The position numbers were made by a program, and so were the translations under genes. From contig NZ_BMCU01000003.1 of the NCBI RefSeq assembly GCF_014635345.1, positions 186,001-250,000 of the forward strand: a DNA stretch of 64,000 nucleotides. The letters are read 5' to 3'. The notes under the pieces are model-generated. The model saw only the letters and a list, made by a program, of their open reading frames with translations. It did not search any database and had not been told where the DNA came from. Positions 57,847-64,000 of this stretch are shown piece after piece. This stretch comes from Rhodococcoides trifolii (GTDB taxonomy: Bacteria; Actinomycetota; Actinomycetes; Mycobacteriales; Mycobacteriaceae). Positions within the stretch are counted from its first letter, which is position 1. Every line of letters begins with the position of its first letter.

Positions 57847-58407
57847 TTACGGTTCGCGCTCGTCGGGGAAGTCGTGATCCCCACCGTCGGCCAGGTCGCC
57901 ACACTGCACGGCGACCACGTCGACGCGCCCGGAGAGGAACGCACGAGCACCCTCGTCACCCACCGCACGTGCCGCCGCGTCCCGCCACCACCGACGCGCC
58001 ATCACGACCGGGTGACCGGGGACGTCGCCGAACATGGCCCGCGCCAATCCCGTCTCCGAGTCCATCGCTGCCGCAACCACTCTCGTCACCACGTCGACGC
58101 CGACGTCCGGCGTGTCGACGGGCATGATCACGGCGTACTCGACCGGCAGGGGTCGGCACGCGTCGAGGCCGACCCGCAGCGACCCGCCCATTCCGCTCGA
58201 CCAGGCTTCGTTGACCGCCACCGTCACGCCGTCCGGGACGCCGACCACCGCTGCGCCCATCACGACGATCACCGAGTCGCACCCGCTCAGCGCGTCGATG
58301 GCCGCGACGAGCCAACGACCGTCGTGAGCGAGCACCTTGGGCATCCCGTACCGGCTTCCGGCGCCGGCCGCGAGGACCACGCCGCAGGTACCCACCGCTG
58401 CGCTCAC
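57847..58407 (-). CDS. MocA-like NTP transferase (molybdenum cofactor cytidylyltransferase family)
   Basis: Product of 186 residues. The nucleotidyltransferase loop GVVLAAGAGSRYGMPKVL is followed by VIMPVDTPDVG (metal site) and PGHPVVMARRWW, as in MocA/MobA-related proteins. MocA converts molybdopterin to its cytosine dinucleotide form, used by xanthine-dehydrogenase-type enzymes. Such an enzyme is encoded at the right end of this window, which supports the call. GTG 58407; divergent from the purine operon by 118 bp. Confidence 0.8.
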   Translation of the reverse strand: MSAAVGTCGVVLAAGAGSRYGMPKVLAHDGRWLVAAIDALSGCDSVIVVMGAAVVGVPDGVTVAVNEAWSSGMGGSLRVGLDACRPLPVEYAVIMPVDTPDVGVDVVTRVVAAAMDSETGLARAMFGDVPGHPVVMARRWWRDAAARAVGDEGARAFLSGRVDVVAVQCGDLADGGDHDFPDEREP

Positions 58408-58525
58408 CCCACCAGTATTGCGTCTCGACTCGCGGTAACGGCGTTCATGGTCGATTCTGGTAGTTACGAAATTTCTCCTGCAGCGTGGCAGGGGTCGGGC
58501 GAACAACCTCAGTGAGGCATCTTTC
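58408..58525. promoter_or_regulatory. Divergent promoter region of the purine operon
   Basis: This 118-bp gap must carry promoters for the MocA-like gene and the urate operon. GTGAGGC lies just before ATG 58526. An AT-rich stretch (gttacgaaatttctcc, ~58463-58478) is the likeliest promoter core. I see no clear operator palindrome. Confidence 0.35.
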
Positions 58526-60436
58526 ATGTCGTCTGAAACTCCAGTACGCGTCAAAAAGACTCACCCTGTCGACGAGGTACTTCCTGTACCCAAGCTTGCC
58601 GCGTACGGGTTCCAGCACGTCGTCGCGTTCTACGCGGGCGCCGTCCTGGTTCCCATCATCATCGGCAGTGCGATCGGGCTGACCAACGAACAACTGATCC
58701 ATCTGATCAACGCCGACCTGTTCACCTGCGGAATCGCGTCGATCATTCAGTCGGTGGGAATCTGGAAGATCGGCGTCAGACTCCCTCTGCTGCAGGGCGT
58801 CACCTTCGCCGGCGTGTCCCCGGTGATCGCAATCGCGATGGCGAACGGTGGCGGTACCGACGGACTGCTGTACGTGTACGGCGCGGTCATCGTGGCGGGG
58901 CTGGTCACGTTCTTCATCGCGCCCTGGTTCAGCAGGCTGCTGCGGTTCTTCCCGCCGGTCGTCACCGGCACCGTCATCACGATCATCGGCGTGGCACTGC
59001 TCCCCGTCGCCGTGAACGACGCGGTCACCAACCCCATCACACACGAGCAGGACCCCACGAACGGGCGATGGATGGCCTACGCCATCGGCACGTTGCTCAT
59101 CATCGTGCTGATTCAACGGTTCTTCAAGGGCTTCATGGCGACCATCGCAGTCCTGCTCGGACTCGTGATCGGGTCCGCGGTCGCATTCGTGTTGGGCGAC
59201 ATGAACTTCGACGGAACGTCCGAGGCGTCGTGGGTCGGCTTCACCCAGCCGTTCCTGTTCGGTGCCCCCAAGTTCAGCGTGGTGGCCATCATCTCGATGA
59301 TCGTCGTCATGCTCATCATCGCGGTCGAAACAACCGGAAGTGTCTACGCCACAGCGGAAATCGTCGGCAAGCGCGTCAAGAAGGAAGACATCGCGGCCAC
59401 GCTGCGAGCAGACGGTGTCGCCACCGTCATCGGCGGAACATTCAATTCGTTCCCGTACACGGCGTTCTCGGAGAACGTGGGGCTGGTGCGTCTGACCGGA
59501 GTACGTAGCCGCTGGGTCGTGGCGACGGCCGGCGGCATCATGATTCTGCTGGGGCTGCTGCCGAAGACTGCGGCGGTTGTGGCGTCCATCCCGTCACCGG
59601 TTCTCGGTGGCGCCGCGCTCGCCCTGTTCGCCACCGTGGCCGTGGTGGGTATCCAGACATTGTCGAAGGTCGATTTCACCGACCACCGCAACCTGATCAT
59701 CGTGGCCACCAGTCTGGGCTTGGCAATGCTGGTCACGATTCAGCCGACGGTGTCCGAAGGCGTTCCCGATTGGCTTGCCATGCTGTTCGGCAGTGGCATC
59801 GTGCTCGGCGCGGTCTCTGCGATCGTGCTCAACGTGCTCTTCTTCCACATCGGGCCGAATCGCGGACCTGCCGTCGCCGGCGAACCCGGCAAGGCCATCA
59901 CCCTCGACCAGGTCAACGAGATGACCCCCGAGAAGTTCGCGGAGACCTTCGGCGGTCTGGTCCAGGGCACGCCGTGGGTGGTCGAGCGCGCCTTCGAGCA
60001 GAAACCGTTCGCGGACGCGCACGCACTGCGCGAGGCGTTCCAGGATTCACTCTTGGCCGGCACCACCGAGGAACAGCTGGCGTTGATCGGATCGTTCCCC
60101 GACCTCGGAAGCGAGGATCCCACCGGCATCGCATACGCGAAGGACCACACGTCGCTGAGCAACCTGGAGGAAGACCAGCACGACAACGTGGTCGAACTCG
60201 CTGGTGCATACCGCGAGCACTTCGGTTTTCCGCTCGTGATCTGTGCACGCGAGACGGAGCGCTACGACCGCGTGCTGGCCAACGGATGGGCGCGCATGGA
60301 GAACTCGGAGAGTGCCGAGCGCTCGTTCGCCATGATCGAGGTCGCCAAGATCGCCAATTACCGTTTCGACGATCTCGTCGCCGACGCCAATCCGATTTCG
60401 GCCGCACGGTTCGGTCGCCTCAGCGAGCTGAGCTGA
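58526..60436 (+). CDS. Purine (urate/xanthine) permease fused to an OHCU-decarboxylase-like domain
   Basis: Product of 636 residues. Residues ~20-450 form a nucleobase:cation symporter-2 with about 12-14 helices. Its NAT signature is in AFSENVGLVRLTGVRSR. Residues ~465-625 are a UraD-like domain (MTPEKFAETFGGLVQGTPWVVERAF; YREHFGFPLVICAR; RVLANGWARMEN). At the conserved HPDLG site the sequence is FPDLG (F524), and the SxxEQ segment is lost, so the catalytic His and Glu are missing. The fused domain is probably structural or regulatory. It heads the purine catabolic operon. Confidence 0.9.
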   Translation: MSSETPVRVKKTHPVDEVLPVPKLAAYGFQHVVAFYAGAVLVPIIIGSAIGLTNEQLIHLINADLFTCGIASIIQSVGIWKIGVRLPLLQGVTFAGVSPVIAIAMANGGGTDGLLYVYGAVIVAGLVTFFIAPWFSRLLRFFPPVVTGTVITIIGVALLPVAVNDAVTNPITHEQDPTNGRWMAYAIGTLLIIVLIQRFFKGFMATIAVLLGLVIGSAVAFVLGDMNFDGTSEASWVGFTQPFLFGAPKFSVVAIISMIVVMLIIAVETTGSVYATAEIVGKRVKKEDIAATLRADGVATVIGGTFNSFPYTAFSENVGLVRLTGVRSRWVVATAGGIMILLGLLPKTAAVVASIPSPVLGGAALALFATVAVVGIQTLSKVDFTDHRNLIIVATSLGLAMLVTIQPTVSEGVPDWLAMLFGSGIVLGAVSAIVLNVLFFHIGPNRGPAVAGEPGKAITLDQVNEMTPEKFAETFGGLVQGTPWVVERAFEQKPFADAHALREAFQDSLLAGTTEEQLALIGSFPDLGSEDPTGIAYAKDHTSLSNLEEDQHDNVVELAGAYREHFGFPLVICARETERYDRVLANGWARMENSESAERSFAMIEVAKIANYRFDDLVADANPISAARFGRLSELS

Positions 60437-60439
60437 TCT

Positions 60440-60952
60440 GTGGCGCTACACGAATGGATCGGTCTGAAGGGTTTCAACAATCTGTCCGATCGCGCCGCGA
60501 TGCATGCGTTGTTCGAATGCTGTTCGTCGCTGATCTGGGCACGACGCGTGGCGATGCGCCGACCCTTCGACACCCGTGACGCCCTGTTCGAACGAGCGGA
60601 CCGCGTGCTGGCCGAGATTCCGGAAGCCGAGCTCGACCATGCTCTGGACGGACACCCGAGAATCGGTGGGCGGGTGAACAACTCGTCGTCACAGCGAGAG
60701 CAGGCTGCTGTCGCTTCGGCGGACCGACAGGTCCTCGACGCTCTGGCGGCCGGCAACCGGGCCTACGAAGCGAAGTTCGGACACGTCTATCTCGTGTGTG
60801 CCACCGGAAAGTCGGCGGCCGAGTTGCTGAGTATCCTCGAGGACAGGATGGACAACGACGCCGAGACCGAACGCCGGGTGATGCGCGTGGAGCTGGCGAA
60901 GATCAACAGGATCCGGCTGGATCGGATGCTCGGAGAGGACAAGACCGGGTGA
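60440..60952 (+). CDS. uraD: OHCU decarboxylase (stand-alone UraD)
   Basis: Product of 170 residues. It decarboxylates 2-oxo-4-hydroxy-4-carboxy-5-ureidoimidazoline to S-allantoin. Catalytic positions are kept: H72 in GHPRIGG, S84/E87-Q88 in SSQREQ and the Arg in KINRIRLDRML. GTG 60440 begins three bases after the permease-fusion stop, and its own stop overlaps the HIU hydrolase start by GTGA. Its presence makes the degenerate fused domain redundant for catalysis. Confidence 0.93.
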   Translation: MALHEWIGLKGFNNLSDRAAMHALFECCSSLIWARRVAMRRPFDTRDALFERADRVLAEIPEAELDHALDGHPRIGGRVNNSSSQREQAAVASADRQVLDALAAGNRAYEAKFGHVYLVCATGKSAAELLSILEDRMDNDAETERRVMRVELAKINRIRLDRMLGEDKTG

Positions 60953-61272
60953 GTGTGAGTACACATGTTCTCGACGCCGCGAAAGGCGTTCCGGCCGCCG
61001 GTGTTCCGATCACCCTGACCGACGCGGACGGCGTGGTGCTCACCTCGTCGGCAACCGATTCCGACGGTCGAGCCAAGGACCTGCTGCCCGAGGATGCCGA
61101 TCCCGGTGTCTATCGCCTGACCTTCGACACAGGGCACTGGTTCGACTCGGTCGGGGTGGTCGGCTTCTACCCCGAAGTGACCATTTCGTTCACCATCGTC
61201 GACCCGACGATTCATCATCATGTGCCGTTGTTGTTGTCTCCCTTCGCATTCTCCACTTACAGAGGAAGTTGA
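60949..61272 (+). CDS. hiuH: 5-hydroxyisourate hydrolase (transthyretin-like)
   Basis: Product of 107 residues. It opens with STHVLDAAKGVPA and ends with the diagnostic YRGS, both part of the active site of HIU hydrolases. The enzyme opens 5-hydroxyisourate, made by urate oxidase, to OHCU. GTG 60949 overlaps the uraD stop; GTG 60955 is an equally possible start. The stop touches the urate-oxidase gene. Confidence 0.95.
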   Translation: MSVSTHVLDAAKGVPAAGVPITLTDADGVVLTSSATDSDGRAKDLLPEDADPGVYRLTFDTGHWFDSVGVVGFYPEVTISFTIVDPTIHHHVPLLLSPFAFSTYRGS

Positions 61273-61277
61273 CCACC

Positions 61278-62198
61278 GTGACCGACCTGACCGGCAACAT
61301 CGTTCTCGGCGCGAATCAGTACGGCAAGGCCGAGAATCGCGTCGTGCGCATCTACCGCGATGCACCGCGTCACGAGATCCACGACATCAACGTCTCCTCC
61401 GCTCTGCGCGGCGACTTCTCGGCAGCGCACCTGGCCGGAGATCAGTCCGAGGTCCTGCCGACGGACACGCAGAAGCAGACGGCCTACGCGTACGCCAAGG
61501 AGAAGGGACTGCGCAACCTCGAGAGCTACGGTCTCGATCTCGGACGGCATTTCGTGGACGACACCGTCCCGGTCCAGAGCGCCCGCATCGAACTGGAGGA
61601 ATACGCGTGGGAGCGCGTCACGGTCGGCGGCAAGGAGCACGATCACACCTGGGTCCGCAAGGGTCAGGAGACGCGCGTGGCGTCGGTGACCGTGGAGGGC
61701 AAGGGTGACGCCCAGAAGACCTGGGTCACCAGCGGATTCAAGGATCTGGTCATCCTCAAGTCCACCGGAAGCGAGTTCGCCGGATTCCTGGAGGATTCGT
61801 ACACGGTCCTCGAACCCACCCACGATCGCGTCATGGCCACATCGCTGGAAACCAGATGGCGCTACACGAGAACCGACGTCGACTGGGACGCAACGTACAC
61901 AGGTGCGAAGCAGGCCATGGTGGAACGGTTCGCCGACGTGCAGTCGCTCGCCCTCCAGCAGACGCTCTTCGAGATGGGCAAGGCGGTGCTCGAGAAGTAT
62001 CCGTTCATCGCCGAGATCCGGATGTCGGCGCCCAACAAGCACCACTTCGTCTACGACCTCTCGCGTTTCGGTCTCGAGAACCCCAACGAAGTGTTCAACG
62101 CCGACGACCGGCCGTACGGGCTGATTCAGGCCACGGTCGAACGAGACGACGCACCCGACGCCGGCCCCGCCTGGCGCACCTACAGTGTGGTGGGCTGA
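61278..62198 (+). CDS. uox: Urate oxidase (factor-independent uricase)
   Basis: Product of 306 residues. It oxidises urate with O2 to 5-hydroxyisourate. Active-site landmarks are GANQYGKAENRVVRI (catalytic Lys), LPTDTQKQTAYAYAKE (catalytic Thr), SGFKDLVILKSTGSEFAGF and PNKHHFVYDLSRFG. GTG 61278 is preferred because AGAGGAAG lies ~9 bases upstream; a TTG at 61269 overlapping the hiuH stop is the alternative. It is the third enzyme of the urate-to-allantoin set encoded here. Confidence 0.95.
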   Translation: MTDLTGNIVLGANQYGKAENRVVRIYRDAPRHEIHDINVSSALRGDFSAAHLAGDQSEVLPTDTQKQTAYAYAKEKGLRNLESYGLDLGRHFVDDTVPVQSARIELEEYAWERVTVGGKEHDHTWVRKGQETRVASVTVEGKGDAQKTWVTSGFKDLVILKSTGSEFAGFLEDSYTVLEPTHDRVMATSLETRWRYTRTDVDWDATYTGAKQAMVERFADVQSLALQQTLFEMGKAVLEKYPFIAEIRMSAPNKHHFVYDLSRFGLENPNEVFNADDRPYGLIQATVERDDAPDAGPAWRTYSVVG

Positions 62199-62243
62199 GC
62201 AGTGGTGTTCAGAGCAGTGGCACCGAAGACAGGTTGATGATCG

Positions 62244-63059
62244 ATGGATCTCGGAACCGTCAGCGAGGTCGTGCGGGCGCGCTCGCGGGACGATCTCCGC
62301 ACGGTCGGCGGTGACACCGCCGTCGTGGCGGGTGCCACCTGGATGATGTCGGAGCGGCAGAACCACATACGCCGCCTCGTCGACATAACCGACCTCGGAT
62401 GGACTCCGATCACCGTCCGCGACAACGGACTCGAGATTGCCGCCACCTGCACGCTGACCGAACTGCTCGGCGCCGAGCTACCCGCCCCGTATTCGTCGGT
62501 GTCGACACTCGTGAGCCAATGCTGCGATGCGGTTCTCCTGTCCTTCAAGGTGCAGCAGTTCGCCACGGTCGGCGGGAACATCTGTCTGGCTCTGCCGGCC
62601 GGGGCGATGACGTCGCTGTGCGCGGCGCTCGACGGACAGGCCCTTGTCTGGGCGGCGGACGGAACCGACTACGTGATACCCGTCGCCGATCTGGTGACGG
62701 GCGCGGTTCGGACCTCACTGAACGACGGTGATGTCCTACGCAGCATCAGCATCGCCGATTCGGCCTTGCGTGCTCGCACGGCGTTCCGCAAGGTGGCGCT
62801 CGCACCCCGTGGCCGCTCGGGGGCGGTCGTGATCGGGCGGGTGGACCCGAACGGCGACTTCGTGCTCACCGTCACCGCCGCGACGGACCGGCCGTATCAG
62901 GTCCGCCTCGCCGAGGTCCCCGACGCGCGTCACATCGGCAACGTGTTGTATTCGGTTGTACCGGAATCGAGTTGGTACGACGACGTGCACGGCGATCCGG
63001 ACTGGCGCCGCCACGTGAGCGGGGCGGCGGCCCGCGAGATCTGCGAGGAGTTGAGATGA
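62244..63059 (+). CDS. Xanthine dehydrogenase FAD-binding subunit
   Basis: Product of 271 residues, CoxM/XdhB-type FAD domain: VVAGATWMMSE near residue 28 and QQFATVGGNICLALPAG at ~104 bind FAD. It passes electrons from the Fe-S clusters to NAD or another acceptor. ATG 62244, 45 bp after the uricase stop. Its stop overlaps the next start by ATGA. Confidence 0.9.
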   Translation: MDLGTVSEVVRARSRDDLRTVGGDTAVVAGATWMMSERQNHIRRLVDITDLGWTPITVRDNGLEIAATCTLTELLGAELPAPYSSVSTLVSQCCDAVLLSFKVQQFATVGGNICLALPAGAMTSLCAALDGQALVWAADGTDYVIPVADLVTGAVRTSLNDGDVLRSISIADSALRARTAFRKVALAPRGRSGAVVIGRVDPNGDFVLTVTAATDRPYQVRLAEVPDARHIGNVLYSVVPESSWYDDVHGDPDWRRHVSGAAAREICEELR

Positions 63060-64000
63060 GGTTCGACGTCAACGGCACCGGTGTGGAACACACTCCGGCT
63101 CCCGGTCAGTGCCTGCGCACGATGCTCCGCGACCTCGCCCATTTCGAGGTCAAGAAGGGGTGCGACGCAGGCGATTGCGGGGCGTGCTCGGTTCTGATCG
63201 ACGGCAAGGCAGCGCACTCGTGCATCGTGCCGGCGTACCGGGCCGAGGGAAAGACCATCACTACCGCAGCCGGGCTCGGCTCGCCGGGCGACCTCCATCC
63301 CGTCCAGCGCCGGTTCGTCGAGGCGGGCGGGTTCCAGTGCGGCTTCTGCACGGCAGGCATGGTCGTGACCGCGTCGACTTTTTCGCCGAGCCAATCCGAC
63401 GATCTCGACACCTCGCTCAAGGGAAACCTGTGCCGCTGCACCGGATATCGAGCCATCGAGGATGCCGTGCACGGCGTCGTCAACGTCGAGCGACCCTGCC
63501 GCGGCCCCTCGACCGGTCATGGAGTTCCCGCCCCGGCCGGCGAGCGAATCGTCACCGGACGTGAGCCGTACACGATGGACGTGGCACCCCCGGGCCTGCT
63601 GCACATCGCGGTGTTGTCGAGTCCGCACGCCCACGCCAGGATCACGTCCATCGACACGACGAAGGCGTTCGAGGTCGAGGGCGTCGTCGACGTCATGACT
63701 CACGGCGACGCACCCGACGTCGCGTTCTCCACGGCCCGTCACGAGGTTCGCTACGACGATCCCGACGACACTCTGGTCTTCGACACCGTCGTGCGACACG
63801 TCGGTCAACGGGTCGCGGCCGTGGTCGCGGAGAGCGTGCTCGCCGCCGAAGAGGCCTGTCGGCGAATCGAGGTGGGGTACGAGGTCCTCCCCGCCGTGTT
63901 CGATCCCGTCGAAGCATGCGCCCCCGGTGCCCCCGTGATCCACGACGATAAGGGTCCACAGGCCCGAATCGCGGACCCTGCACGCAATCTCGTGGCCGAG
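63056..64000 (+). CDS. Xanthine dehydrogenase [2Fe-2S] domain fused to molybdopterin subunit, 5' part
   Basis: The first 315 residues are visible; the gene runs off the right edge with no stop. Residues ~1-145 are the two-cluster [2Fe-2S] module: GCDAGDCGACSVLIDG with a later HSC, then CGFCTAGMV and LCRCTGY. From ~165 the same frame continues into the molybdopterin-binding subunit (RIVTGREPYTMDVAPPGLLHIAVLSSPHAHARI). The two are usually separate genes (XdhC/XdhA) or all fused with FAD; here Fe-S and Mo parts are joined and FAD is separate. It oxidises hypoxanthine/xanthine to urate. Confidence 0.9.
   Translation, partial: MRFDVNGTGVEHTPAPGQCLRTMLRDLAHFEVKKGCDAGDCGACSVLIDGKAAHSCIVPAYRAEGKTITTAAGLGSPGDLHPVQRRFVEAGGFQCGFCTAGMVVTASTFSPSQSDDLDTSLKGNLCRCTGYRAIEDAVHGVVNVERPCRGPSTGHGVPAPAGERIVTGREPYTMDVAPPGLLHIAVLSSPHAHARITSIDTTKAFEVEGVVDVMTHGDAPDVAFSTARHEVRYDDPDDTLVFDTVVRHVGQRVAAVVAESVLAAEEACRRIEVGYEVLPAVFDPVEACAPGAPVIHDDKGPQARIADPARNLVAE

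Noticed and set aside
58526..60436. Permease-OHCU fusion as a sequencing frameshift joining two genes
   Set aside because: The frame is continuous with a natural linker after the last helix, and a complete separate uraD follows, so no gene is missing a start or stop.

Overview
The window is a GC-rich actinobacterial chromosome segment from a mycolic-acid-producing bacterium. Rhodococcus or a close relative is the best guess. Gene order closely follows the Mycobacterium tuberculosis stretch from about Rv3234c to Rv3285: secA1, hpf, comF-like, lpqB-mtrB-mtrA, tmk, sahH, alkB, manA, manB, whiB2, fbiA-fbiB, GDP-mannose/rhamnose genes, LCP ligase, purE-purK, gtrA, birA, accD5, accE5, maf, sseA, accA3. 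The lineage-specific parts are the departures from this order. I saw no tRNA, rRNA, CRISPR array, insertion sequence, integrase or phage gene.

Region by region. 1-1214: a partial WS/DGAT acyltransferase gene and an Rv3235-family gene, divergent. 1237-12329: a minus-strand run for protein export (SecA1), ribosome hibernation (HPF), the MtrAB-LpqB cell-envelope/division system, dTMP kinase and S-adenosylhomocysteine hydrolase. 12347-15310: an alkane hydroxylase without its usual rubredoxin partners, and an APC permease. 15365-26749: sugar-nucleotide and envelope genes (ManA, ManB, mannose-1-P guanylyltransferase, WbbL, RmlD), with WhiB2 and the F420 genes fbiA-fbiB-nudix between them. 26802-36272: LCP ligase, a fluoride-channel pair, purine genes purE-purK, GtrA, a two-component system, a PH-domain protein and BirA.

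36339-56689 is the acyl-CoA carboxylase locus (accD5, accE5, accA3). It is split twice by genes that look like an acylated-glycolipid assembly and export system. Block 1 (38020-50886) holds two HxxxDG acyltransferases, two GT1 glycosyltransferases, one GT2 glycosyltransferase, a DrrAB-type ABC exporter and three PapA-like acyltransferases. Block 2 (53295-54767) is a fourth PapA-like gene. All four PapA-like proteins carry a precise HX3DX14Y motif, as in the mycobacterial trehalose-ester acyltransferases. There is no pks, fadD or mmpL gene nearby. This is the best candidate in the window for an undescribed system: glycosyltransferases would build a sugar core, acyltransferases would decorate it, and the ABC transporter would export it.

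56686-64000: a HAD hydrolase gene coupled to accA3, a membrane protein, a MocA-like cofactor gene, and a purine/urate catabolic operon. The operon encodes a permease fused to an OHCU-decarboxylase-like domain, stand-alone UraD, HIU hydrolase, urate oxidase and xanthine-dehydrogenase subunits, and runs off the right edge. The fused OHCU-like domain lacks catalytic residues that stand-alone UraD keeps.

A further recurrent theme is in-frame tandem repeats: 15-bp units in the flexible tails of SecA1, WhiB2, WbbL and the ABC permease, and 33-bp units running through the gtrA stop codon.
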